From contig OY781040.1 in NCBI GenBank assembly GCA_963676095.1, forward strand, positions 5,270,001-5,334,000: a stretch of 64,000 bases of DNA, read 5' to 3'. Source of the DNA: G963676095 sp963676095. Lineage in GTDB: Bacteria; Bacteroidota; Bacteroidia; Bacteroidales; Prolixibacteraceae. The notes beneath the pieces are model-generated. The model was not told where the DNA came from. It worked only from the letters and a program-made list of their open reading frames with translations, and did not search any database. Within the stretch, counting starts at the first letter, position 1. Each line of letters begins with the position of its first letter. The translations under genes were made by a program, and so were the position numbers. Below are positions 18,120 through 26,325 of the stretch, one piece after another.

Positions 18120-18830
18120 CTAATATTTGCAGATTAAACCTTCATGCTCCAACAGTCTTATAATTCCTGCAGTTTGGCCGGTCTCCTTTGGTAAAATAAA
18201 CCCTCTTTTTTTAGTACGCATGAATTCTTTGTGCTTTATCAACAATGCCGTTCCAAATATGGTATGTTTTACGTGTATGCTAACGATGTCATTCTTGTGT
18301 ATTAAGGTTTTACCCGAAGAAAAAAACATCATCTTTATAGGGATAAACAAAAACCTAAGTAAAAACAGGATGCCGTAAATCGCAAGATAAATGCCTTTTT
18401 CATAAAACATCGTGGTGGCAAAAACAGCAAACAAAGGCAAAAACACTAAAAACACAGTTATGGACTTAAACAGGTTATTCATCGTCCACGAATAGCATTC
18501 TATCAATTCTTTACAATCACATCTCTCAGTCAGGGAAAAAGCAACGCTATCGTCAAGTATATGAATATATTCGTACCGGCCCTTTATATACCGGTCAATC
18601 GTGTCGACGCCTGTTTCATTAAGCAGTACCTGTTTTTCCCAGCGTTTCACTTTTAGATGCGTTCCGACAGTGAATATTATGACACCGATGCTAACCGCCG
18701 TATATGGTGGAATGAAATTCGAAAATGTAACCTTCCCTGAATAAAGCATATATGCAAATGCCAACATAACCAAAGCAAATATTGCCAGGTTTATTATTAT
18801 TTTAAACAGTAATGTTCTCTTAAATTTCAT
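18120..18830 (-). CDS. Four-helix membrane protein, unknown
   Basis: The frame is open from a TTG at 18905, but the ATG at 18830 is the better start, with a positively charged N-terminus (MKFKRTLLFK). It gives 236 residues. Hydrophobic segments lie at about 10-31, 43-58, 118-135 and 140-160, arranged as two pairs around a soluble loop that contains CDCKELIEC. The C-terminal 70 residues are soluble and beta-rich. I recognise no family. It lies between the LytTR gene and the ABC ATPase, downstream of a 21-bp repeat operator, and may have been an immunity or transport component of the peptide system. Confidence 0.6.
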   Translation of the reverse strand: MKFKRTLLFKIIINLAIFALVMLAFAYMLYSGKVTFSNFIPPYTAVSIGVIIFTVGTHLKVKRWEKQVLLNETGVDTIDRYIKGRYEYIHILDDSVAFSLTERCDCKELIECYSWTMNNLFKSITVFLVFLPLFAVFATTMFYEKGIYLAIYGILFLLRFLFIPIKMMFFSSGKTLIHKNDIVSIHVKHTIFGTALLIKHKEFMRTKKRGFILPKETGQTAGIIRLLEHEGLICKY

Positions 18831-18890
18831 AGTTCGATCGTGTTTAGAAAATAAATTTTGAAAAAAATAAACCAAGCAGGTAGATACTCC

Positions 18891-18940
18891 CCATCGGAAA
18901 AACAATTATTTTCCATTAGCAGAATCTAATTTCCCATTGG
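18891..18940 (-). promoter_or_regulatory. Direct repeats, candidate LytTR operator (copy 1)
   Basis: Three CCAT-x-xG elements on the plus strand at 18891 (CCATCGG), 18913 (CCATTAG) and 18934 (CCATTGG) are spaced 22 and 21 bases apart. LytTR proteins bind short direct repeats about two helical turns apart. The repeats lie upstream of the membrane-protein start at 18830 and just after the LytTR gene, so the regulator probably acts on the downstream membrane/ABC genes. Confidence 0.6.
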
Positions 18941-18973
18941 CATGAAATGCTCAATTTTTGTATTTTTTATCTG

Positions 18974-19309
18974 TTATCCTGAGAATTTTTTCATTGCCTC
19001 CTGGAAGATATTTTTCCGGTTCCTGGCTATAGGGAGTTTTACATTGTTCCCAATTGTAACGAAGCGATTCTCCTTGCAGCGGATTTCCTCTTTCGCAAAT
19101 TTTATATTTATCAAATACGATTTGTGTATCCTAACGAAATTTGGTTGATTGAGTATCCCTGCCAACCTACTCAGCGATTTTGAATAGAGGATCTCTTTTT
19201 CACCAAACAAAAAAATTAGGCAATAAGACCGTTCTGCTTTGCAATAAATGATTTTATCTGGTTCAACATAGTGTGTTATTCCTGATTGAATGATTTGAAG
19301 TTTCATCAT
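18974..19309 (-). CDS. Stand-alone LytTR-family DNA-binding regulator (copy 1)
   Basis: The 111-residue product is only a LytTR DNA-binding domain, without receiver or sensor. Typical features are DKIIYCKAERSYCLIFL (about 18-34), SLSRLAGIL, and NFVRIHKSYLINIKF (about 57-71), the HKSYLIN element being the family hallmark. Such orphan LytTR proteins often control membrane or peptide genes. Its 3' side carries 21-22-bp direct repeats, its upstream region an inverted repeat, and the membrane/ABC genes follow on the same strand. A nearly identical copy stands at 27648. ATG codons at 19309 and 19306 are both possible starts. Confidence 0.88.
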   Translation of the reverse strand: MMKLQIIQSGITHYVEPDKIIYCKAERSYCLIFLFGEKEILYSKSLSRLAGILNQPNFVRIHKSYLINIKFAKEEIRCKENRFVTIGNNVKLPIARNRKNIFQEAMKKFSG

Positions 19310-19347
19310 TTTAGTTAGTTTGCCGAACTAAATTAAGGTTTTTAGTC

Positions 19348-19391
19348 ATCTATAACTTATAATTTAAGATATACATTTTTTAGTTATAGAT
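19348..19391 (-). promoter_or_regulatory. Inverted repeat upstream of LytTR copy 1
   Basis: The 10-base arms ATCTATAACT (19348-19357) and AGTTATAGAT (19382-19391) are perfect complements separated by 24 AT-rich bases. They sit 40-80 bases ahead of the LytTR start. The same element precedes copy 2. It is a candidate autoregulatory site or overlaps the promoter; which one cannot be told by eye. Confidence 0.5.
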
Positions 19392-19560
19392 AATTTTATG
19401 AATATTAATGTTTGTTTTACTTTTTCAATTCTCGGTGGTCGCTTTCGTTTTCAACCATCCCTTTTGTCCTCGTTTAGCTGTTTGCTCGGTCAATGTGAGC
19501 GTCTCCGCAATATTATCTTTCTTCTTTTTAGCTTTCTGATTAAAAGAACAGACAGGGGGT

Positions 19561-20278
19561 TCATGACTTCCGGTTCAATCCCCAGTTTTGCATCGGCTGT
19601 GCCCACTTTTGGGAGATGTTTTGCACGGCCAGGTAAATCAGTTTCATCAGGGTCATATCATTTGGAAAAGCTCCTTTTGTTTTGGTAATTTTTTTTACCT
19701 GCCGGTGATGCCGTTAACCGCGTTGGTGGTGTAGATCAGTTTACGCACCGGCTCATCATATTGGAAATAAGCTCTCCGCTCTTCCCAGTTTTCATTCCAT
19801 GAACGGATTACCGCTGGGTATTTTTGCTCCATTTCTCTTACATGTTTAATAATACATTCTCTGATCTCTCTCTTCGGAAATGTCCCTAAAGCTCTTCCCT
19901 TTGCCGTATAAACCAATGATTTTGGGAGACAGGATCGGCCAGCGTCGTTTCTTGCTTCTTGATGATTTGGGGTTCAAAACTGCTGTGACGGTACTGCTGG
20001 GTTTTTATGGGAATCTCTCCGACACTGGTCTTTCCCATTTTGCTCCCTTTCCCGTTTCGCTTATTCTCCTGCGATCGTTCCGTTTCGTCCAGATGACTTT
20101 CCATTTCCCCTTCACGGGCGCTATCCAAAAACTCTTTTAACATCGGGGCGAAAACTCCGCCTTTCCCCGTTAACGATTTGCCACTAAGTAACTGTTCTAT
20201 CGCCAAATCTCGTATCGCCTTATATTCCGGCGTCTCTTCTTTTCTTCCATAAGTTGCAATGTTAACTATTTTTATCAT
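19561..20278 (-). pseudogene. IS256-family transposase remnant
   Basis: The N-terminal 130 codons (20278 to 19886) read like mutator-type transposases (FLDSAREGEMESHLDETERS, then GEIPIKTQQYRHSSFEPQI). The frame then shifts and jumps to C-terminal sequence (EVREMEQKYP-like, YDEPVRKLIYTTNAVNG at about 19720). Another frameshift leads to TKTKGAFPNDMTLMKLIYLA and a stop at 19561. The middle of the protein with the catalytic acidic residues is deleted, so the element is dead. It abuts the LytTR cassette on one side and the IS1634-type element on the other. Confidence 0.8.
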
Positions 20279-20349
20279 AATGGACAGAGTTTATTTTACG
20301 CCCTCGAAATTAGATGGCAGTTCACCAATGACCTAGGCGCGGGTAAACC

Positions 20350-22512
20350 TTAACCCAACTTGCGTGGTTTTCAAAAAAGAAACAGAAAAGTCGGGTAAAA
20401 ATGGAGCTATTTCGAAGGGTTTTATCATGTAAGTAACTGGTATTCAGACACAATATTTTCTGATTTTCATTTGTAGTCCTCAGGGGGGTATTGGTTCTCA
20501 GCCAATTAGATTGTAATCTGCGGCCATGTATTTCAAAGTCTCCATGCGCACCAACCCGGCTACGGGAATCTATTCGGGCTATTACCGGTTAGTTGAAAGT
20601 TATCGTAATCACGAAGAGAGGGTATGCCACCGGACTATTTTGAATGCAGGTTATCTGGACGATCTGACCACCGACCAACTCAACCAGATCCAGAAAATAC
20701 AGACCGCTAAAGTGGCCAACCTGGACAACCCGCTGTTCGAACTTCCTTACACCGATGACATGGCGGTGATCGGCTATGTCGATGAGTTTTACCGTCGGAT
20801 GGTTGCAGAAAAACGCATTGATGTGTTTGTTGAAAAAAAGGATAAAAAAGCAAACCGGCACGGTAGGGAGCAGCAACTGATTGATCTGAACAGTATCCGC
20901 CACAAAGAGGTGCGGGAGATCGGTGTCGAATGGTTGTCCTGCCAGGCCATGCGCCAGTTGCAGATAGCGCCTTTTTTAGAAAGCCTTGGTTGGAGTGAAG
21001 ACCAGGTCAGACTGGCCCAGACCCACATCATCAGCCGGGCAGTTTACCCGGCCTCGGAACAGGAAACGGTCCGGTGGATCAGGGAAAACTCGGCGGTATG
21101 CGAAGTTACCGGGTACGACGCCGGGCAAATTACCAAAGACCGGTTGTATGCCATATCAAGAAAACTGTATGCAGCAAAAGACGCCTTGGAACAACATTTG
21201 TCCGTGCGCACCAACGAGTTGTTTGACATTCATGATAAGATCCTGCTTTACGATTTGACCAACACTTATTTTGAAGGCCGTAAACAGGTCAGCCAACTGG
21301 CAAAATATGGGCGAAGCAAGGAAAAACGCAGCGAAGCCAAACTGGTTGTGCTTGGGCTGGTGATCAACCCGGAAGGTTTTATCAAATACTCTTCCATATT
21401 GGAAGGGAACATGGCTGACAGCAAAACATTGGAGGGGATGATCCGAAAATTGCGCATCAACACCTCTTTATCTGCAAAAAAAGCACTGGTTGTCATCGAC
21501 GCAGGCATTGCCACCGACGAGAACCTGAAGATGATACTGGACAACGGCTATGATTACCTGTGCGTGAGCCGCTCGAATTTAAAGACATATAACATGGAGG
21601 CAGGGTCAACAGCCATCACTGTGACCGGCAACCGGAAACAGAAGATAGAATTGTGCCAGGTCAGTTCAGCACGTAATACGGATTATTATCTAAAAGTCGA
21701 AAGCCACTCCAAAGAGTTGAAAGAACGTTCGATGAACGAGCAGTTCCGGTCACGCTTTGAAGCCGGCCTGCAGCAGATCGCTGACAGCCTGAGCAAAAAA
21801 GGTGGGGTAAAACAAGAGGACAAAGTACACCAGCGCATCGGGCGGTTAAAGCAAAAATACCCTTCCATTGGGCGGTACTTCGACATTGAAACACAAGTGT
21901 ACGACCAGCCCGAACCCAAACGGAAGAAAAAAGAGACCCAGCCAGGCAATGAGAAAAAGCGGATTGTAAGCTCCATTAAATGGACGGTTAAAGAAGGAAT
22001 TGACATCAATGCCCGCAGCGGGGTTTACTTCTTGCGAACATCGCTTCAGTCCCGAAAGGAAGAAGATATATGGCAATTTTATAACACGATTCGCGAAATC
22101 GAAGCCTCGTTCCGGGTCCTGAAAACTGATCTTGACCTGCGGCCCATCTATCATCAAAAAGATGAAAACACGATGGCCCATCTCCACCTGGGGCTGTTGG
22201 CCTATTGGGTGGTAAACACCGTCCGTTACCAACTAAAACAAGAAGGCATCCATAGTGGCTGGCGAGAGATTGTAAGAACGATGAACACGCAAAAAGTGGT
22301 TACCACTTTGGCACAAAACAATCTTGAAGAAGTGATCATAATACGACGTTGTTCTGAGCCAAACGGGCAGGTGAGAAAACTTTATGATGCCCTAAAATAT
22401 AAATATGCCCCTTTCGTAAAACGAAAATCCGTAGTACACAAATCCGAACTCGAAAATTGCCAATTCATTGAAAAGCAACAATTCCGTTCCGATTAACTGC
22501 AAGTTGGGTTAA
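20350..22512 (+). mobile_element. IS1634-family insertion sequence, apparently intact
   Basis: Terminal inverted repeats TTAACCCAACTTGC at 20350-20363 and its exact complement at 22499-22512 frame one transposase gene, giving a 2163-base element. No target-site duplication is obvious in the immediate flanks. It separates IS256 debris on the left from IS630 debris on the right, so it inserted into an existing patch of dead elements. Confidence 0.85.
20526..22496 (+). CDS. IS1634-family transposase
   Basis: The 656-residue DDE transposase belongs to the IS4-related IS1634 group. It starts MYFKVSMRTNPATGIYSGYY and has catalytic-region sequence such as ILLYDLTNTYFEGR (about 240) and KKALVVIDAGIATDENL (about 318). 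The C-terminal REIEASFRVLKTDLDLRPIY (about 525) carries the glutamate of the DDE set. The length is normal and the frame is uninterrupted, so it may be active. It ends only 2 bases before the right inverted repeat, as is usual for such elements. Confidence 0.9.
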   Translation: MYFKVSMRTNPATGIYSGYYRLVESYRNHEERVCHRTILNAGYLDDLTTDQLNQIQKIQTAKVANLDNPLFELPYTDDMAVIGYVDEFYRRMVAEKRIDVFVEKKDKKANRHGREQQLIDLNSIRHKEVREIGVEWLSCQAMRQLQIAPFLESLGWSEDQVRLAQTHIISRAVYPASEQETVRWIRENSAVCEVTGYDAGQITKDRLYAISRKLYAAKDALEQHLSVRTNELFDIHDKILLYDLTNTYFEGRKQVSQLAKYGRSKEKRSEAKLVVLGLVINPEGFIKYSSILEGNMADSKTLEGMIRKLRINTSLSAKKALVVIDAGIATDENLKMILDNGYDYLCVSRSNLKTYNMEAGSTAITVTGNRKQKIELCQVSSARNTDYYLKVESHSKELKERSMNEQFRSRFEAGLQQIADSLSKKGGVKQEDKVHQRIGRLKQKYPSIGRYFDIETQVYDQPEPKRKKKETQPGNEKKRIVSSIKWTVKEGIDINARSGVYFLRTSLQSRKEEDIWQFYNTIREIEASFRVLKTDLDLRPIYHQKDENTMAHLHLGLLAYWVVNTVRYQLKQEGIHSGWREIVRTMNTQKVVTTLAQNNLEEVIIIRRCSEPNGQVRKLYDALKYKYAPFVKRKSVVHKSELENCQFIEKQQFRSD

Positions 22513-22927
22513 AAGGCTTTTTTCGTGCTTTATCGTTTGTAAACTGCTACTTGATTTTAGCAGTTTTATTGTTCCTGTGGTTTTTCCATGCTTTTACTTC
22601 AGATGTTATTTCGCTTATTGCTGGTATATGCCGGTTTAAGCATTGTGCATTTAGTACATGCAATTCGATTTCTGCCATATTTAACCAATTGCCGTGTGGA
22701 GTAAAGATAAATTCAAATTCGTTCCATAGCCGTTTTGCTTCTTCCGGCAAAAAAGTTTCGTAGAACTCCGAGGCATCATGTGTTTTGAAATTGTCCATGA
22801 CCAGTTTGTCACAACTCAAAAGAATATACGCTGCGCGAAAGGCTTGCGAGGTATGTCTCCCTTTGCTGATTATTTTATCGAGTCCCTCAACCTCATACTT
22901 GCTTAGTTTAATCGTATAGAGTACCAT
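22513..22927 (-). pseudogene. IS630-family transposase remnant
   Basis: On the minus strand an N-terminal helix-turn-helix part (VLYTIKLSKYEVEGLDKIIS) is joined in frame to the C-terminal catalytic part (KLVMDNFKTHDASEFYETF, then NWLNMAEIELHVLNAQCLN) with the centre deleted. After NNKTAKIK a TAG at about 22548 replaces the usual Trp codon. The sequence then continues QFTNDKAR up to the inverted repeat of the IS1634-type element, which cuts it off. So it was interrupted by that insertion and has decayed. Confidence 0.75.
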
Positions 22928-23006
22928 AGTTTTTCTGGTAAGACTACATAAATAAACCGTCATATTAAAACTAACTTAACACTAGGATGTATTATACTGT
23001 TTTTAT

Positions 23007-23603
23007 TCAATTTGAATTCAATATATTGGGTATCACATTTTTAAAGTAATCGTTTCTATAAGAAGGTATTAGTCCCGGTACGTATAGAAACCTTGAAGAG
23101 TAACTATTATTTGCGATAAAGTAATATGGTTTTTGAGCTAATGGTTTAAAATACTCATCAGAACTTACCCATATAGTTTTATAACGATTTAAGTATTTCT
23201 CAAAAATGGCATTTGAGAAAAGATCATTATCTGTTGATTGGGCTATTAAAACAATATCTTCGCTTTTTATTGTTTTGGTAAGCGTAGAATCGATGTAGGA
23301 AAGCTCTTTCTCAATACACTTTAAACAGACCCCATCTCTAAAGAAAAAAATTAATTTGTTGTCCAAATCATACTTATCTATCAAACTATCTGCATACTCA
23401 TTGAATTCACTAATATTGTAATAATCTATTTCTAAATAGTCTGCGATATTGTATTCAGCAATACTTTTTTCAATTTCATTACTTTCGATAACTTTAATAT
23501 ATCCTTTACATATGTTCTTAAGATCAAAAAAAAGAAAAGTTTCATAGATCGAATACAGTAATATGAAAATAAATAAGACTATATATAATTTGTTATTCTT
23601 CAT
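23007..23603 (-). CDS. Membrane-anchored thioredoxin-like protein
   Basis: The 198-residue product has one N-terminal membrane helix (LYIVLFIFILLYSIY) and then a soluble periplasmic domain. A redox-type motif reads FFFRDGVCLKCIEKEL with C93 and C96, a CxxC placed at the end of a beta strand as in thioredoxin-fold proteins. The remaining fold is too diverged to assign a subfamily. It overlaps the propeller gene at 23593 by 11 bases, so they are co-translated. With a cluster of cysteine-rich peptides just upstream in the same transcript, disulfide formation or reduction on those peptides is an attractive inference. Confidence 0.7.
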   Translation of the reverse strand: MKNNKLYIVLFIFILLYSIYETFLFFDLKNICKGYIKVIESNEIEKSIAEYNIADYLEIDYYNISEFNEYADSLIDKYDLDNKLIFFFRDGVCLKCIEKELSYIDSTLTKTIKSEDIVLIAQSTDNDLFSNAIFEKYLNRYKTIWVSSDEYFKPLAQKPYYFIANNSYSSRFLYVPGLIPSYRNDYFKNVIPNILNSN

Positions 23604-24636
23604 TTTTATGATATATAATTAAAGGATTCTCGTTTTCTTCATCAATAGCAATAAAGGAAATCTTTTCTTTATTAATTTCTATGATTTCAAAATCAGATAT
23701 AACTCTATTAAGCTTATACCTGTTAATAGGATTCCCATTCCAATCAAATTCCTCAATATACGTGGTTAGCTTTCTGCCTTTATCCTCCAGTTCAGCTGCT
23801 GTGTATCCTAAATAATATAAATAGAAGGAATTTGTTGAAGTTCTTACTGCCATATAGCACATCGTAGATTTTTCTCTATCTAAATTTTTACCGCGTTCAT
23901 GTACCGTAGGATAAGGATTTATTTCTACCGTCTTTACATAATTTCCGTTCAAATCCAAAAGATCAAAACTCCTTAAATATTTATAAGCATAAACGATACG
24001 ATTATGTTCTTTATTTAATCCTAAACATCCCCAATAAGCTACTGAAGATTTATACAATTCTTTGTATCTCTTGAAATTATATATTTCTTCTGGCGCTTTT
24101 CCATTTTTCCATTTTGATAGAAATAATTCATGGTTGATGAAATAGTCATAATAATAATAATGACCATCAGATAGCAATTTTTGAGGAATATGTCTTAATG
24201 CACGCACATTACGTTCATTGACAACTTTGTTTTCTGACACTAAATTAAATTTAGGTAGGGAATAAGTATCAATTCTATATCTAGAAAAATCTGCAATTTG
24301 AAAGCTATCGCTCGATAATTTTATAGTATGTGTAAACAAACCATGCTCATTAGGTCCATGTCCTCTGCGTCCCCATGAATGAAGACATTTAAATGTTGAT
24401 AAATCAAATACCATGAATAGGCTGTCCTGTCTAGAATTGTTAATAATGAGAAATGAATCCTGAACAAAAAAATTTCGCACATTTAATATTTCTTTTGTCT
24501 CCTTCCTTTCTTCTCTCAATTGTATATACTCTTTAAAATCTTCTTCCGAAATGGATTGAATATTTTCTTTTCCTTTTTGATTAATACATCCAAATAATAC
24601 ATTAATACATATCCCAAAAAAAATTATTCTTCTCAT
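23593..24636 (-). CDS. 6-bladed beta-propeller lipoprotein of the peptide operon
   Basis: An upstream ATG exists at 24645, but the start at 24636 gives a compact lipoprotein signal (MRRIIFFGICINVLFGC). The 347-residue product has propeller strands and the turn SWGRRGHGPNEHGLFTH at about 90, the counterpart of the GxGPGE turn in the other island propellers. It lies 90 bases after the last peptide gene and overlaps the thioredoxin-like gene. The order peptide array, propeller, thioredoxin-like protein suggests one operon. It may bind or guide the exported peptides; this is inference from context. Confidence 0.78.
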   Translation of the reverse strand: MRRIIFFGICINVLFGCINQKGKENIQSISEEDFKEYIQLREERKETKEILNVRNFFVQDSFLIINNSRQDSLFMVFDLSTFKCLHSWGRRGHGPNEHGLFTHTIKLSSDSFQIADFSRYRIDTYSLPKFNLVSENKVVNERNVRALRHIPQKLLSDGHYYYYDYFINHELFLSKWKNGKAPEEIYNFKRYKELYKSSVAYWGCLGLNKEHNRIVYAYKYLRSFDLLDLNGNYVKTVEINPYPTVHERGKNLDREKSTMCYMAVRTSTNSFYLYYLGYTAAELEDKGRKLTTYIEEFDWNGNPINRYKLNRVISDFEIIEINKEKISFIAIDEENENPLIIYHKNEE

Positions 24637-24726
24637 TATTAACACTTAATTTTAACTATTCCATTAAATCCAGGTAGATTGTTTGTAGATAAATCGTATT
24701 TTATAGTTGACCTTTACCACGCTTAA

Positions 24727-24984
24727 TTAGTCATTGCACTCGGTTTTAACATCTTCTTTTTCATTGCAATCACAATCATATCCGTCAAGCGTATAACCAT
24801 ATTGATTCGAATCTTTATAACCAAAAGAAGAACAATCTTCACCTGATTCAGCCTGTGCTTGACTGATTTTTAATAAACTTTCTAAGTGGAGATCGAGACT
24901 GGATTTCGTATTAGATTGTAAAAAGCCCAATGAAATTAATGTGAGGCAAACTACACTAAATAATATTCTTTTTATTTTTCTCAT
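24727..24984 (-). CDS. NVEALA-like cysteine-rich leader peptide E
   Basis: 85 residues. The leader has a basic start (MRKIKRILFSV), one hydrophobic segment, a polar spacer with LDLHLESLLKISQAQAES, then a variable core GEDCSSFGYKDSNQYGYT that ends GYDCDCNEKEDVKTECND. The LLxISQAQAES block stands where NVEALA-family peptides have their conserved motif. The core keeps four cysteines at the positions shared by all copies. It is last of the array and closest to the propeller gene. It is the most diverged copy in its leader (FSVVCLTLISLG). Confidence 0.75.
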   Translation of the reverse strand: MRKIKRILFSVVCLTLISLGFLQSNTKSSLDLHLESLLKISQAQAESGEDCSSFGYKDSNQYGYTLDGYDCDCNEKEDVKTECND

Positions 24985-25082
24985 TGTAATAATTAATTAA
25001 TAATTTAAGTATAGGATTTAATCAAAGCGTTATCGAAATACTGATTAAAATCCATTTTTAAATTCCTATTTTTTAAAAGTCA

Positions 25083-25337
25083 TCAATTGCATTCTTCACA
25101 AACCTTTTCTCTATCGTTGCACCAGCAATCTACGCCATCTCCAATATTACACCCAGTATTCCATAGTCTATATCCCCAAGAAGAACAGTCTCCACCTGAT
25201 TCTGCTTGTGCCTGACTGATATATAATAGATGTTCTAAGTCAAGGTCAAAATAGGATTTCGTATTCGATTGCAAAAAACTCAATGACGTTATTGCTATGC
25301 AAACCACACCTAATAGTATTCTTTTAATTTTTCTCAT
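25083..25337 (-). CDS. NVEALA-like cysteine-rich leader peptide D
   Basis: 84 residues with the same leader design (MRKIKRILLGVVCIAITSLS, then LLYISQAQAES). The core GGDCSSWGYRLWNTGCNI ends GVDCWCNDREKVCEECN and carries six cysteines, two more than the basic pattern. The extra pair (in NTGC and KVCEEC) recurs only in peptide A, which suggests an additional disulfide. It lies 98 bases upstream of peptide E on the same strand. Confidence 0.75.
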   Translation of the reverse strand: MRKIKRILLGVVCIAITSLSFLQSNTKSYFDLDLEHLLYISQAQAESGGDCSSWGYRLWNTGCNIGDGVDCWCNDREKVCEECN

Positions 25338-25360
25338 TGTAAATGTTCTGATTACAAACT

Positions 25361-25612
25361 TTAATCACAATCATTCTTAACTCCCTCTCTTTCCACACAA
25401 CGGCAATCCATGCCATCTGGACCTCCGGTATCACCCCAATTTTTATAACCATTGTCTATACAATCTCCACCTGATTCTGCTTGTGCCTGACTGATATTTA
25501 ATAAACTTTCTAAGTCAAGGTCAAAGCAGGATTTCGTATTCGATTGTAAAAAACTCAATGACGTTAATGCGATGCAAACCAGACCTAACAGTATTCTTTT
25601 AATTTTTCTCAT
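25361..25612 (-). CDS. NVEALA-like cysteine-rich leader peptide C
   Basis: 83 residues from the ATG at 25612, the start shared by all copies; the frame is open further upstream to 25648 but that part is not conserved. The leader is nearly identical to A and B. The core GGDCIDNGYKNWGDTGGPDG ends MDCRCVEREGVKNDCD with four cysteines. It begins a 483-base tandem unit made of an intact gene plus a decayed partner. Confidence 0.75.
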   Translation of the reverse strand: MRKIKRILLGLVCIALTSLSFLQSNTKSCFDLDLESLLNISQAQAESGGDCIDNGYKNWGDTGGPDGMDCRCVEREGVKNDCD

Positions 25613-25638
25613 TTTTTTAAATATTATGATTATAATTT

Positions 25639-25786
25639 TTAGTTGCAATTTTTCTCAACATCCTCTCTTGCTGTAAAAAGGTAATCTAAGCCATCTGCAC
25701 CATAACCACTACCCCAATTTTTAGCCATTGCCTATACAATCTCCTTCACCTGATTCAACCTGTGCTTGATTAACGTGTATTAAGTT
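25639..25786 (-). pseudogene. Decayed peptide copy between C and B
   Basis: Without a usable start, the minus strand reads NLIHVNQAQVESGEGDCIGN and, after a one-base frameshift, AKNWGSGYGADGLDYLF, then REDVEKNCN and a stop. The shared core pattern is clear, but the central DCxC has become DYLF, so two cysteines are lost. It forms the second half of a tandem unit. Confidence 0.65.
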
Positions 25787-25842
25787 TTAAATGTTTAAAA
25801 ATTCAAATTATCTTTCCGTATTATCTATCTAAAAAAGTTCAT

Positions 25843-26097
25843 TCATCTACAATTATTATCAACTCTCTCATGTTCACGGCATATACAATCAACGCCATCT
25901 CCCAGCCACCAATTGGCATTCCAGTTTTTATATCCCCATGACATACAGTCTTCACCTGTTTCTGCTTGTGCCTGACTGATATTTAATAGACTTTCTAAGT
26001 CAAGGTCAAGACTGCATTTCGTATTCGATTGTAAAAAACTCAATGACATTAATGCGATGTAAACCAGACTTAATAGTATTCGTTTAATTTTTCTCAT
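25843..26097 (-). CDS. NVEALA-like cysteine-rich leader peptide B
   Basis: 84 residues from the ATG at 26097. The leader MRKIKRILLSLVYIALMSLS and LLNISQAQAETG match A and C almost base for base, while the core EDCMSWGYKNWNANWWLG, ending GVDCICREHERVDNNCR, differs clearly. Four cysteines are in the standard positions, and the core has four tryptophans. It starts exactly 483 bases from the start of peptide A and 485 from that of peptide C, reflecting tandem duplication. Confidence 0.75.
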   Translation of the reverse strand: MRKIKRILLSLVYIALMSLSFLQSNTKCSLDLDLESLLNISQAQAETGEDCMSWGYKNWNANWWLGDGVDCICREHERVDNNCR

Positions 26098-26121
26098 TTT
26101 TAAATATTTTAATGACAAACT

Positions 26122-26268
26122 CTAGTTACAGTCGTTCTCAACATCCTCTCTTTCGGCAAAAAGGTATTCTAAGCCATCTGCACCATAATCACTACTCCAA
26201 TTTTTAGCGATTGTCTATACAATCTCCTTCATTTGATTCAACCTGTGCTTGATTCACGTATATTAAAT
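26122..26268 (-). pseudogene. Decayed peptide copy between B and A
   Basis: The minus strand reads NLIYVNQAQVESNEGDCI, then (shifted) KNWSSDYGADGLEYLFAE and REDVENDCN with a stop. It is closely related to the decayed copy at 25639 and has the same loss of the central cysteine pair, so the decay preceded the tandem duplication. Confidence 0.65.
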
Positions 26269-26325
26269 TTTGAATGTCTAAAAATTCAAATTATCTTTTC
26301 GTATTATCTATCTAAAAAAGTTTAT

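Larger units (their letters stand above)
18911..19424. repeat. Duplicated LytTR cassette, copy 1
   Basis: About 510 bases, from the operator repeats through the LytTR gene and its upstream region, recur at 27585-28098 in the same orientation. The translated LytTR proteins differ at only a handful of positions. The homology stops near 19424 at the edge of IS256-derived sequence. The two copies bracket about 8.2 kb of insertion sequences and peptide genes. Confidence 0.85.

Noticed and set aside
18831..18905. Upstream extension of the membrane protein to the TTG at 18905
   Set aside because: The extension overlaps the 21-bp repeat operator and lacks conservation-like features; the ATG at 18830 gives a normal membrane-protein start.
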